Source of the DNA: Gnetum montanum
Lineage: Eukaryota; Streptophyta; Gnetopsida; Gnetales; Gnetaceae
Assembly: GCA_015680685.1 (NCBI GenBank)
Contig: MNCI01008335.1
Location: forward strand, 1,361,092-1,404,103
Direction: 5' to 3'
DNA length: 43,012 nt
Below, in pieces: positions 8,104 through 20,433 of the stretch. The position numbers and the translations under genes are program-made. How positions within the stretch are numbered: the stretch's first letter is position 1; every line of letters begins with the position of its first letter. A model generated the notes under the pieces. It did no database searches. It was not told the origin of the DNA and saw only the letters and a list, made by a program, of their open reading frames with translations.

Positions 8104-11014
8104 ATGGCATCGAAAGGCAAACACATGTAAGAAGGAGGACCATCTCAACCAAAAGAGAAATGGCCAAGAACACGAAGGGGCCAAGAACAAGCCCAGGAAG
8201 AACCAATTGCAACCCATTCCACAAGTCCTCTTAGGGAAGAGGCCAAAGTGGAATATATTCATTAGATTCCATAACCAACAACGACAACAAAACATTCCCT
8301 CCAAGATGAGGCACAAGCTCAACAAGAAAACCTTGAGGTGACCTTGATGGAAGCTTTCTTGAATCAAATCAGATTAAGGAAGGTCCAAAAAACAATACTT
8401 CAAGAGTTAAACTTTGGCTCTTTCCTAGAGCAAACACCTAAAGAGGTACAGGACCAACTGAAGACCTCTCCCATGTGTCCAATTATCACCTCTAGTGGGG
8501 AGTGGTATATGGGAGAGACATTCTTATTTTGGAACANGTGTGTCCAATTATCACCTCTAGTGGGGAGTGGTATATGGGAGAGACATTCTTATTTTGGAAT
8601 AACAGGAAAGTAGTTCAACAGTTAAAATCAAGGACATTTCAGTGTCCTACTTGATGTAGGCCATTGTTGAGGCACTTGGGTTTGCCAAAAACTGGGGCGA
8701 ATCTCACCGAGATTCTAATGCAGGTGAACCACAACATCAAAAACCAATGGGTGCATTAGTGCTATGGTGTCAACCACAAGCAATATGGCATAGTCACACC
8801 AGCAAAAAGAATTTACTACAAAATTTCAACCTTTCACCTAAACCCCACAGTGAGGCCCAACAAAATCACTACCTTTTCTGCCATTGCATGGTTTGCTCTA
8901 AGTGGGAGATTCTTTGTCAACCTTCCATAGCTGATCTATTTGGAGATAGATAAGTGATTTAAGGAAAATGAACATGGAAGGAAGGCACTTGCCTTTCCAT
9001 GCCTCATTAGAAAAATCTATCGAAAGGGAGGGAGAGTTCATTATACAAATGATGTTGCTAGATGCACTCTGACTGCTAATTAAGCAAAGACGATGAAGGA
9101 TAAGATGCATGCAAAAATTATTCAAAAATAGGAGCAACAACAACCACCTCCACCTACTACTTAAACAATTGTGTTGGACGTTGCTGCAACATCCCAATGA
9201 TTACAAAAGTACCAAGAATGGCTCTTAAGTAAGCAAGAGCAACAACCAAGCATGAGTGATGGAGACCCATCTGTGTACTAGCTAGCAATGGGTCACCTAA
9301 ATGAGATGGCCCAAATAGTTAGCCTAATGGAAGGAGGTGTATCCATTTTCTCAACCCAACAAACGTAGTTATCCATAAGGTCAAATCCTAGCACCAGAGA
9401 GGTAACGATATCTCTCACAGAACAAAAGCCACTCCTAGAGATTTCTAGGAATACCACAACCTTCTCGGTGCACTTGAAGGAAGGTAAGGGGGTAACAATG
9501 CTAGTGATGCAACACTAAGGGAAGGAGACAATAGCAGATGTGGTTGTTGATAGAATTTCTGAAGCACTCAATGCACCTACGGCATTTGTACTAGATGTCA
9601 CTGCACTTAAAGATGTGTAGACATCTGCATGGACCATAAGTAGTAGAATAAGTGCTAGAGGTAAGGGGAAAAAACATTATTTTTGGACCGACTGGTGGGA
9701 ACTGGGCAACTGCTTCGAAATGTCTTTAATCTTTCAAATAGTATTATTGCAACCTAGCCAGAGCTGCTAGAGGTAAGGGGCAAAAACATTATTTTTGAAG
9801 GGTAACTTGAAATAGCCAAGGAGCTAAACGAATGCTTGGATACTAAAGTTGCTAAATGAAGAGCCCAAATTTTCGACCCTACATTTCTCAACCCATCATT
9901 GACATGAGATGAAGCTCCTAAACAGCTTCACACTAGGCTAAAAGGGGTATAAGATGCAATGGAAACAATGGTGTTCTACCGATCCTTAACAAAGGCCATC
10001 CAACATAATTCAAAAGGCCTTGGATATAACCCACCAAGAGAATGTGCAGATGACCACAAAGAACCAATGTTAATACGCATAAACAACAGTTAACCTACTT
10101 TATCTATCAATAGCAAGAGCAACTAGCCAAGGAAAACATAGAGCTAAGGAGATTGGAAACTAAGAATAGAAACCTCTCCATGGAGAAGGTCCATGTGCTT
10201 CGCCAAAACACTACTATAAAGGTATCAACCTAGAAATCAAAGCCTCTCAAATTTGAGAGAGTCAAGGATCACTACAGAGACTAGGTCAACCTATAGAAAT
10301 AAGTAAATGAGAAACATATTCAAATGGTAAAGGCAAAGGTGAATGAGACCCTCTAGAAACTCTAACAAGGGCATAAATTATGGTAGCCAATCATTGATGG
10401 GATTAATTAGTATAATAAAGCCAAAATTCACCTAAAGGAGTTACAAATAAAGGAAATGACAGAATACATGGAGCTCACCAATCTCCGATACATGAATCTG
10501 GCTATGTTGACTATCAAACGATCATGGTCAAAACTAGAGAAGTAAGTAGCCAACTCGTACTTCTTGTATGAGGCCAAGTTCAAGCACCACAAGGACACCA
10601 AACAAAATCTTATGATGGAAAATGCCAAACTCGAAGTTCTCAAGGGCAAATACATTGATCAAAGATCTACTACCAAGAACCTGGCCAAAAGAATGAATGA
10701 CTACCATGAGCTGCAAAATGCAGTCATGGTGTTCGATGTTGAATGCAAAAAATTCATTGCCTAATTTGTCAATAACAAGGAGTTGTTCCCAGTAATGCCC
10801 TGTCCATGGGATGTCCCCATTTTAGGACATATTGGTGATGCCGCGTGGACTGTGAATGATCCCTAGAGCAAGGAGGAGAAGATGAAGGCATTAATGAATG
10901 CCTTTTTCCTTCCACCAAAGGTTGCAGCCATAGTAGCCTTAGCCATTACGCATGCTTGAAGCTAGTGAAGGTCCTTCAGAACCTCAAGAGCCTCCACCAC
11001 CTAGGACTATTTGA
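8104..11014 (+). pseudogene. accessory ORF of copy B, heavily degraded
   Basis: Start ATGGCATCGAAAGGC. The N-terminal domain is readable at about 8341-8620 (LQELNFGSFLEQTPKEVQ, SGEWYMGETFLFWN), parallel to copies A and D. Later parts are split over three frames with many stops. Coiled-coil segments can be followed to about 10750, where a run of charged residues is still open. The C-terminal motif (CPWDVP, AAWTVNDP, then PPPPRTI and a TGA at 11012) matches the tails of copies C and D. A 62-bp duplication around the N at 8537 lies inside the first domain. Not translatable as it stands. Confidence 0.55.
8474..8600 (+). repeat. 62-bp direct repeat flanking a single N (probable unmerged assembly gap)
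   Basis: Bases 8474-8535 and 8539-8600 are the same apart from one base or so, with the N at 8537 between them. Copies A and D have this segment once. This is the pattern left when two contigs with overlapping ends are joined by a gap symbol. Confidence 0.7.
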
Positions 11015-11217
11015 TCTTCTCAACCACCTTCAGGCCATCAGAGGATGTGTTGTCCAGTTTTGTGTAGTCATGTCATGGTGTTCAATTTTGTGTCATGAAC
11101 ACCACAAATTTTTGTAATGTTGTTGATTTGTACACTCGAGCACTCAGTTTTGTTATGTCAAAAGTCAATTAATAATCCCATACTTTCCCAATTTTGTAAA
11201 GGAACTCAAGAACATAG

Positions 11218-12018
11218 CTCCACAATAAAGTCTATAAACACGTGCTCACCAACCGTGTTTATGAGAGTAGAAGTCATAATTGTAGCAGAGCTCTTGCAAT
11301 TGTGTCATTTGAGAGTTAGAATATTTCTCTAAGTGCCCGCAGTCGTAGTCAGAAAGTGTACAAATCTTTATTCAAGCACTGATGCACCTAAGCACACCAG
11401 TGTGAATGACAATGAAGATGAGCCTTTTGATCAAACCTTTTAGCACTTGGAAGGTGCTAATTAATGATTTATTTCTGCATTTACTATTTTTATTAATTAT
11501 GCAATTAATTAAGCTAAATTAGACTTCAATTAATTTATTATAAGCTAAATAGATTAAACACATAAGTGCAACCACTTCGAGCATAAACACATATTTGCTT
11601 GGTAATCCCAGCAGCGCTATTGCTTAATTCGCCTAGTAGCATAGCACTTGGTAATCCTAGTGGTAGACACGTGGGTTCAGGATGTGTATGGAAAGTGGGA
11701 CTAGATACTTATGTTAGGATTAGTTAGAGATTAATTAATTAGTTAGATTAAATTACCTATTAAATTACTTTATTTCTGTCTGTTAAGCACCAAGAACGTA
11801 AAACATAAAATAATAAAAATTGTATGCCTTAATTACACTTAACCATACCTTTGTACATCACAAGTGTAATTAGGAAGACAACGAATGACTCTTAGGGCAA
11901 GTTCACTTCCTAGGGGCTAGTGTACTGGAAGACATAGAGTCCACAAAATTCAATCGGATCGTGTGTGAACACTTAGTGATTCATATGGTTGAGTGAAGGG
12001 GTACTTCACTACTCATCA
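11218..12018 (+). mobile_element. LTR of copy B lacking most of U3
   Basis: The right part is typical of the family: GCAGAGCTCTTGCAATTGTG near 11285, CTTTATTCAAGCACTGATGC near 11370, TGGTAATCC near 11650, GGTTGAGTGAAGGGGTACTT and terminal CTCATCA ending at 12018. On the left, the 3' UTR (GGAACTCAAGAACATAG) runs straight into TATAAACACG near 11233. The PPT, LTR start and palindrome/repeat region are therefore missing, and this LTR could not act as promoter or be copied. Confidence 0.6.
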
Positions 12019-14600
12019 TCTTACAAGACCTACCCTTGGTGGATCCTTTACTATTTTTACTATCTATATATAGTAAAATGGGCTAAAATAACATCATCAT
12101 GATATGTCTCAATCTCATTAACTATTTAACCTAAACCCAATACTTACATGATTAAGTATGATCACTTCAACTATGTCAAACATTCCAACTAGCCCATCTA
12201 TTTTTTACAACATACTTTACTATGATGCTTGTAGATTCATATGATTGGACATGAGGTATGCTCACCAAGTATCAATGACGTAAGATCAACTACCATTCAT
12301 TTATATACATCATTACGAAAAACAAAAGCATCTTCCTTACAACATTACTAGAAGAAGACATCACAAAATTTTGCTTTCTAAGAACTAGAAGAAATTTCAA
12401 TGTCCATAGAAAAATTCTTGTAGTAAATCATTATCCCTCATTAGGAAAATATAATTTTAGGAATCCAATTTTACTAAATACGCCCAAACTACCTATAGTC
12501 ATAGTTTTGATTTTAACAACATCTAAACCTTAAAAGTAAATGTATTATGATTTTGTTATTCAAGTTATTTGTTTCAACAATTCTTTATATAATGCTTATA
12601 TATTTTACTAGTAGCCTATTGGAATTGAACTTGTGACTTGTAGAATGCAAGTCACATACCTAAACCAACAAACCACATATCTTGATATGGTAAACAACTT
12701 ATTTGTTAAAATTGTAAATAGAAAACTTAGATCATATCATAATATTATAGACCTCTATCATGGATCAAACAAGAATAATTATGATAACTTATGGGAAAAT
12801 AGAATATAATCTTGTTGGGACAAGGCTTGGATGATGATGATGATGATGAAATTGGTATAATTCATTAATGAGCCATTGCTAACTTAGTTGGAGTATGCAA
12901 CATGTGGTTTACATGTTACAAGTTTGATTTTGATAGGCCATTAGGTTCTATGAAAGTTTTGTGTTGGCTATATGTCTAAGGATGACAAAACAAGTTTGAT
13001 TTTAATGAGCTATGTTGATTTGGCATTATTGTGCATATTCTACTTAAGTGATACAAAAGCATCATGTTGGCTATGTCCTAGGATGCATATAGTCAAATAG
13101 TTTCAAGTTCTGAAACTCTATAAATTGGTAAATTGTAAGAAATAAAATTTATATCTAGATAAAATTGATTATATTATATTTATATTTTTTTAAATTTTAA
13201 GCTTTTTGTTGATGAAAATAGTTCTTGTAAATTACAATTCATTGAGCATATTAATTGAACAATTTAATACCTACGAATGGATTAACCTTTACTTCTACAA
13301 TTAACCTTTCTTTCAAACACTCAACAATTTGCTCATTCACATAACCCTTATTCCTACTAAGCAATTGATCTCTACTCTTTATTTGAATTTCTCCTTCTAG
13401 TTTTCTACATTCAAGTTAAATTCATAGGCTTAATCCAAAATCAATTTAACATGTTTATTTCAAATAATGAATTAGAGTGTAAAGTTTGGTTTAAATTTTT
13501 AAATTTTACATAGTAATTAAGAATATGCAACAATTTTGATCAATTTCAAAATTACTAGTTAAATCAAGGCAAGTGGCTTGTTCATTAAAGTATGCAATGT
13601 GCATTCTACAAGTTACAAATTCAATACCAATAGCTAAGATTTCGCAAAATATCATTAAAACAAAAGTAGTCCAATCCATAAAATCTTGGATATAATTAAA
13701 AAGTGGTTTAGTCAATAAGGTCTTTTGGGCATAAGATGTAGAATTTTCAACAAGTTGAATTATGAAATGAAGCTTTATTATGTTTGAAGATCCATATGAT
13801 CTATTATACTCACATGTAAAATTTCTACTTCGAACTCAATTTTATACCTTTAATTTACATCTTTCTTAGTGAAACTACACCTTATACCAGTATAAAACTT
13901 TGGCAAAGGCATTTGAAAACAAACAACATACAACATACAATTTTGAAAAAGGGGTTATGATTTGGTATGATGGTGAACTATTATCTCTTAAATCAGAAGA
14001 CTTGGGTTCTAGCTTGAGTGCAACTGTTTACAAGGAGGGTTAGTCTTTCATTAACCTACTAGCCTTTCAAAACCCCATTTGACATGATTGAGCTTGCAAA
14101 TGCATGATTAGTTAAAATACACAATGGAACTTCAAATTATTAACATAGCTCTGAAAAGGTACGAAAGGGAGTATCTACATTGTTATTACTCACTACAGTA
14201 TATTTTACCTTTATATCAACTTCTACATTCAATCTCAATATTGTCCACTATGTTTTAACATTCATTGTGCAAGCTCATGCATATTCGATGAGCATTGTTA
14301 GCCATGGTCATGTGGCAGGCAAAGGTGGAACCCAAGAACACTTATTCAAATAAAATAAAAAATGAACACTTCCATTAAATAAGAGATTGAAGATTCAAGT
14401 CTCTTTCTCCTAAATTTTTCACAAAGCCAATCCTGCAAAGTGGAGTACGTTGTATTGCATGGTGCATGCCCAGAGGACTATGTTGCATTGCATGATGCAT
14501 GCTACCATGCATAAGTATTAAGGAAGTACAACAGGCTACCATGCATAGGTATCAAAGGCACATTGGAGACTTCCGTATCTCAGGCTGAAATTGCCAAATA
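12019..14600. other. AT-rich intergenic DNA, no gene recognised
   Basis: No coding frame of note. It contains a diverged inverted repeat, 12613-12687 against 13560-13636, built around an ATTGAATTTGTAACTTGTAG-like core, plus a (GAT)n run near 12830. Probably old repeat DNA of unknown class. Confidence 0.4.
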
Positions 14601-15914
14601 CAATAAACGCAAGCTATGAATAAAAAAAAGATATAACGTAAAAATCATTTAAATTCAAGTACCAGCCAGACGGTGCAGACGAACGAAAGTGTACAAGTAC
14701 CAGAACGCTTTGACCAGTAGTTGCGGAAAAAAAAGTTAAAGATTTCAGGACACCAAAGGGATTGTCGTATAAGGTAGCAAATTTTTGGTACAACTCTAAA
14801 TCCACAACATCCAACAAACTACACAGCGCACCCGCATTATTCATGCCACCGGCGATGACGCACTTGGTAAGTACAGGCTACCGTAAGTTCAGCCCCCATA
14901 ACTATTATTAGTCAGCCGTCGAGGCCTAACACGGTACGCTTTTGTATAGCTTTTATTTCTCTACACCGATCTTTCACACTTTGGTGCAATCCGATACGTC
15001 TTTTTTGTTGCAGATGTCGTCTTTAGAAAAGCAGACGAGACGAGGCTCTTAGATGGCACAGTTAACAAACACGTTTATCATTGATCCTATCAGTTGGTCA
15101 ATTTTTTATTTTTTGAGAAGCTCCGTTTGTGGCCTAAATTAAGGCCCGGGCCGAACTGTTCAGTTTTATGATCACCCTTAATCTTGAGTGTTACAGCAGA
15201 TACGCTTGAGATGTTTGAGATGTGCGCAGTAAAAGGTTTGAAACAATGACCGAAGATTCAATCGTTATTCTCCGGCGAAAAATCTAGTACGAATCTCAAC
15301 AGTCTTGGCTAGCAGGTAGACAAAGCCACCCCTAAGTCTGCAATCTCGGGCCATGCAGGCCAGTCATACATAGACATGCGGACAATCTGCCAGGCATTTA
15401 ACAGCTTAGGACCTTGATCTTTTAATTAGGAGCTTGTAGGTTTGATTCTTAACATTGTTTAAGGGTGTAGGGTGTGGTAGCCACGTTATCGCTTGGCATG
15501 ACATTCTGGTCAACTACATCTTATCAACCCTGCTTTACCCTGCTTTATGGATAGGAGTATACCCTGCTTTATGAGAGGGAGTTGGCGTTGGGGTTGGCAA
15601 CGTTACATCAAAGCTCTTTCTTCACACCCGTTATTACCTACCAGTTCTTACGTGTCAGCCTTTAGTTGATATTTCCACATTGCCTCTACTTCAAGAAAAG
15701 GCTTTTCTTTGGTTAACCCACATCCATCTTCAATATATGCTAGTGTACATTTTTCTTCATTATGTTAGGCAAGATTCATGACTTTTCTTTTAAACTTATA
15801 TCGAACCAAATTAGATAGGCTTCAAGGGTTGAAAAAGGCTATGGTAGATGTAAAGGTGTCTCAAACAAGAATCCATAAAGCCTCTTATAATAATAAGGTG
15901 TTAGCCAAGTGTTA
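14601..15914. other. moderate-GC intergenic stretch with one small unexplained ORF
   Basis: Base composition is more balanced than on either side. A 76-codon - strand ORF (14614-14844, MNNAGALCSLLDVVDLELY...) has a fairly protein-like composition but no recognised family, and no clear splice or promoter context. A short repeat of ACCCTGCTTTA occurs three times at about 15528-15570. Nothing else recognised. Confidence 0.25.
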
Positions 15915-17208
15915 GCATTGGAAAGATTGTTAGAGATAGGAGAGGTTATACAAAATCTTTTTGATATTCTCCGTTATATCATTGTAGTACAATCAGAATT
16001 GATATCTACTAAATGAAAATTGGCCATGGCAGAAACAAGGATGCAACAAACAGAAAATGAAGTACATAAACTACATGAAGAATTAGCCACATTAAGAGCT
16101 AAAAGGTAGGATCCTGCATAACATATTGCACCAAACTAGCTAGCACAATTCAAAGATGAGCAAGTAAATCAATTGATGATTAAGCAAAAACAGATGGAAA
16201 TGGAGAAAGAAAAAACAATGTGGAATGCTTTAGTAGCATATGCTCAAACATACGCTCATGCTAAGGTTATTTCTACATTAGAAGAAGAGAATAAGAGAAT
16301 TGCTACAAAAAAAATTTAAGATTAACAAACATTGAAAAACAAAAGAACATACTGAAGGAAAGTATCTATCAACTGAGAAAGCAATTTGCCAAAGTCAACC
16401 TTAACATAAGACAATTAACCCATGAGAATTATCAATGGAAGAGGTACACAGTCGACAAAAATCAACCATTGAAATTAGTGCATGGTAGAATGAGGCTAAG
16501 AAACATGAAAGGCTCAAGGAACACTTCAAAGATCAAGTGAGCGTGTACAAGCAAATTAATGAGAAAGAAATCCAAATGGCTAAGATCAAGATTAATTCCA
16601 TTACACAACAAATACTTGATTGGAAACCCATCTTGAATAATCTTGCCCTTGTTCATCAAGCAAAGCTGAAAAATAAGGACCTGCAAATAGAAGATTTAAT
16701 AGAATACATGGGACTAACAAATTTATGCTATGCTAACTTATCCATTTAACAATAGGTAGACCAAGAATAGAATTAAAGTAAAAATTGGCTACTATGTATT
16801 CCATGTATGAAAAAGAGCTTGCAAATAAAAAAGATGTACAGCAAAAGCTCCACATTGCAAACTCTCAACTTCAAGTTGTCAAATCAAGCTATCAATAATG
16901 CAAAGATGTTGCACCAAATTTGGCCAACGGAATGGCTGATTATTAAGTGCAAAAAATGCCCAAAGCCATTGAGGTAGAAAAGAATGTAGTTTATAGCATG
17001 GTACGTCAAAGTTAATAATATGTTTTCACAACTGCCATGTCCTTGGGAAGTGTCAACACCTACAAATATTATCAAATTAGCATGGATAGTGCATGATCCT
17101 TAAACAAAAGAGGAAAAGTTGAGAGCTTTGCTGAATAAGTACCAATTCAAGAAGCTAGACAATGAAGGGAAAAAGCTAATGGAGGAGCCACCACCACCAA
17201 GAACATGA
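15915..17208 (+). pseudogene. accessory ORF of copy C, 5'-truncated
   Basis: Only the coiled-coil and C-terminal parts remain. Similarity to copy A begins near 15915 and runs through an open stretch at 16537-16749, where a KEIQMAKIKINSI segment parallels KEIHMAKAQINTI of copy A. It ends with PWEVST, AWIVHDP, TKEEKLRALLNKY and EEPPPPRT before TGA at 17206. Several in-frame stops and small frameshifts occur. This copy supplies the C-terminal segment lost at the N in copy A. The N-terminal domain, candidate intron and internal promoter are absent. Confidence 0.6.
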
Positions 17209-17435
17209 AGAAGCTACCTTAAGTTCTATTTTGTTTTTTTTTTTTAACATGTGTCAATCATGCATTGCATGATCTTTTTGTAACACCACTTGAACAAAGA
17301 TATAGCATTAATAGTTAGAGCTAATCATGTATATATGTCATGATGTCAAGTCCATGTAACCCTGTAAGTTTGTGATTAACTCTATCGTCCTTTCATTTGA
17401 ACTTGAGGAGGAGTTTTCAATTAGTCATGGGAATA
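17209..17435 (+). promoter_or_regulatory. 3' UTR and polypurine-tract-like site of copy C
   Basis: Ends with GAGGAGTTTTCAATTAGTCA and TGGGAATA directly before the LTR, the same block as in copies A, D and E. Confidence 0.5.
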
Positions 17436-18308
17436 TGATGAAACAACTTTTTATCAAAGATTATGATATCATAGATGTGATATCGAAGCCCAATATAAGA
17501 TATTATAAGTACGATATAGTAAGCCATAGTTATGCCTATAAATTCAAGCTTACTATTGTGTTGAAAAGAAGTTTTTGACAAATACTTAGTGAAATACTTA
17601 TAGTTTATTTCTGTAAAGTTAGAGTTAGTTGTGAACGCCCATAGTGTGGTGATTAAGAGTTGTATGACATCTTTATTCAAGTGGATTGTTCTTGGATATA
17701 ATTTATGAATGACAATAAAGATTAAGATTGTTTTCCATCACTGCAGCATATCATATAGAATAGATTTACTTTCCTATGTTGTTTACTTTTACCATGTCAT
17801 TTACATTTCCTAAGTCATCTAATATTACAATATTCATTAGTAAGGTAGAATCAGTACGATTGATTTTGAGCAAAAAGTGTAATTGTTTGGTAACTCAATA
17901 GTGACTTTGCTTTATTCGCTTAGTAGTAAAGTTATTTGGTAATCCTAGTAACAATTACATTAGCCTAGGACATATATGGAAAACCAAGAACATATACTTA
18001 TTGCCACTAGGGTAGAATATTTCTACATTTTCATTATATTTAGAGATAGAATTTACATTCATTTTCACTATGTTCACACTTAACATACTTAAAGCCATAC
18101 AACATCATTTTATCGTATACCTTCCTAAGAGTTAAACCATATGTTTTGCACCTCGGTAATTCTAACTAGAAAGATAACGATCACGAATTTCTTATCAACT
18201 CACTAGTATACTTACATTGTCCATCTACAGATTATGATCAGGCCACACACGAGCACTTTTGACTTATATGGTTCCGTGTTGAAATTCTTTATCATTCACT
18301 ATTCATCT
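17436..18308 (+). mobile_element. LTR of copy C (about 873 bp)
   Basis: Starts TGATGAAACA after the PPT-like site. U3 has decayed GATATC repeats (17465-17520) and a TATA box (TATAAATT at 17537-17544). R/U5 landmarks follow: CTTTATTCAAGTGG near 17671, TTGGTAATCCTAGTAAC near 17936. The right end is near 18308 (TTCATCT instead of CTCATCA), so this end is set only to within a few bases. Confidence 0.65.
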
Positions 18309-18344
18309 ATCTTACTGTGTTGTATAGATGTGTTTTTTGGGGAC

Positions 18345-19060
18345 CTAGACTTAATGCTAAACTTAGGAAAGATGTTGAAAGAGTGCAAAATAGTTTTTTC
18401 TCAATGACGTAAAGGTGAAGATGCAAACATCTTACTCAATGTTATTATATGAATGTGATTTATTACCTTTAGAAGCAAAAGCCTTATGCCAATTCATTAT
18501 ATACAATCATATTTTATATATCTCAAGGTAAGATAAATTCTCTAAAAAAAGGATTTGTGTGATTGTTGTTGGTAATTTTAGAGGATGCAATGGTTGAGAA
18601 AATAGAATATCTCTTGGGAGGATGTGTAGCAAAATCCTAAGCATATTTGCCAACTAGTTAAGCAAAGTTTTAACATAGATGTAGACTAATGTGAAAGGCA
18701 AAAGACAATTTTATTTACACCACATTAGATCTAATAAACTAGATGTAGAAGCTCACTATCTCTCACTGCTATTCTCATTAAGTATCAAAATACTATTAGT
18801 AAGCTTTGCTCAAGTTCTCATCATCTTAAAATTGAAAGTGGAAGGTAGATTCAACTCCTCGAGAAGAGAATATTTGTAGGTTATGCATATTAAGAGCCCT
18901 TGAAAATGAGTAAAATTTGTTTTTTTCTTGTGCTATGATCACCTATTTGAGGTAACATTATAATATTGCAGCAAATAAACTTGTATTTTTGTTTTTGATA
19001 TTCACTTTGATGTAGAGTCTATATTTATTTTTCATGAAAATGTAATATCTGTCCAATAGA
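18345..19060 (+). pseudogene. non-LTR (LINE-like) retrotransposon pol C-terminal remnant
   Basis: Across frames one can read the segment that follows reverse transcriptase in LINEs: RKDVERVQNSFF near 18367, MQTSYSMLLYECDLLPLEAK at about 18420-18479, and later a CxxC/ExxH zinc-finger-like end (about 18870-19010). Frames shift and stops are frequent. The last 240 bases are homologous to a - strand copy at 26683-26955. The assignment to a non-LTR element rests on motif order only; the subclade is not clear. Confidence 0.45.
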
Positions 19061-19534
19061 TTGCAGGCTTCATTTCATTTCATTTCTTTTCTTTAGTTTG
19101 CTCTCTAAAGCAGGGTTGACTACGACTTGTTTTGTGCGTTATTTTTCATTCACTAATTTAAATTTGACCGTATTCCCTTGAAATAAAGATATATGCGTGA
19201 AAGAAATGTTTGAATTGCAGGCTTCATTTCTTTTCTTTTCTTTATGCAATCGCTATTACTGATGTTTTTCATTTGGTTCTTGCCTCGTAAAACCGTAGTT
19301 GTACGCGAAGTGGATCGATGCCGCCCCGTTCAACCCTGCAACACCGTAATAATAGTCAACTGGCTAGAGTCTGTTAATATCGATTTTGGACGGGTAAATT
19401 CCGTTTATCCTGCTTTAGTTTGCTCTCTAAAGCAGGGTTGACTACGACTTGTTTTGTGCGTTATTTTTCATTCACTAATTTAAATTTGACCGTATTCCCC
19501 TGAAATAAAGATATATGCGTGAAAGAAATGTTTG
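19061..19534 (+). repeat. local direct duplication (about 120 bp, 322 bp apart)
   Basis: Bases 19091-19213 and 19413-19534 differ by one substitution and one single-base indel. A shorter element (TTGCAGGCTTCATTTC) also appears twice, at about 19061 and 19216. In the right copy the start CCTGCTTTAG (19409-19418) can pair with CTAAAGCAGG (19427-19436), giving a perfect 10-bp stem with an 8-nt loop. The near identity suggests a recent duplication. Confidence 0.75.
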
Positions 19535-20433
19535 GATAGAAAGTAAACATATTTTTATAACATCACACCACAACGCCTTATTAAACTGGTTAGAGCTCAT
19601 CGTTAAAATCATTCAGACGTATACGGAACTCGCTGAAAGGACACGTGATTTTATTTGGTTACCACCATGAAACGTGAACGGAACTAGCTTAAATGACACA
19701 TTATTTTATGTAATAAGCACGTTTAAGCGTACATGGAACGGGCTTAGAGCACAAATTACTTTATTTCATTAGCAACTTCGATACGTCTCACCTGGATGTC
19801 TAAAGTTCATAAAGTTCCGTTCGGCAGAACTACCGACGGTGGAATTCCACTGGGCTTTTTAAAATGGCATATTTAACAAACTACTAACGGATATGGGAGA
19901 AATTAGCAAACTCCATCCCACAGTGATGCATCAAGTCTGGTCCGTCTTCTAATTTTATAATAATGCTGCAACATTTTGAAAGTACTAGCGCGAATTTGCG
20001 AACTGGCGTGTAGAAAACAAATCAAATACGCGAACGAGGAATAGCAGACAATGAAACCCTTACTAATTTAGTTGAACACATTCATTTGATGCCCCGGAAA
20101 AAACATCCCCATGTCTGGGACTGTTGTATGACCACTTTTGTCCCACTCAACCCCAACGCACATGGTTCCGCTGTCGGGTTAGGGGAGCCACAACACATTA
20201 AGAGGACGACTAATCTGAAAAACTAATGATATCACTAAATCGGGAACAGGAGGACGCCGGACAGAACGCTGGACTGAAGGATCAAAACACAGACACACAC
20301 ACATAGAGAAACACACATAAGCAAAAGCATAGAAACATATATCGTAACAACAACCCACACGATCCGGACCACAACAACGATTGTAAAATGATGATTGATT
20401 GATTGTTGATGAAGCGACCGAGATATATCTTTG
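19535..20433. other. 3' flank of the desaturase gene
   Basis: Intergenic. It probably contains the desaturase 3' UTR (reading leftwards from 20433). No clear polyadenylation signal could be fixed by eye, and no other gene is seen. A CA-rich run lies at about 20287-20318. Confidence 0.4.

Noticed and set aside
14614-14844. Possible small gene or exon on the - strand
   Set aside because: Protein-like composition, but no family, splice or promoter support; described only inside the intergenic entry.
19580-19640. tRNA gene suggested by GGTTAGAGCTCATCG
   Set aside because: An A-box-like word only; no cloverleaf or matching B box at the right distance.
20287-20318. CA-rich run near the desaturase 3' end as a regulatory site
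   Set aside because: Ordinary microsatellite; no supporting context.
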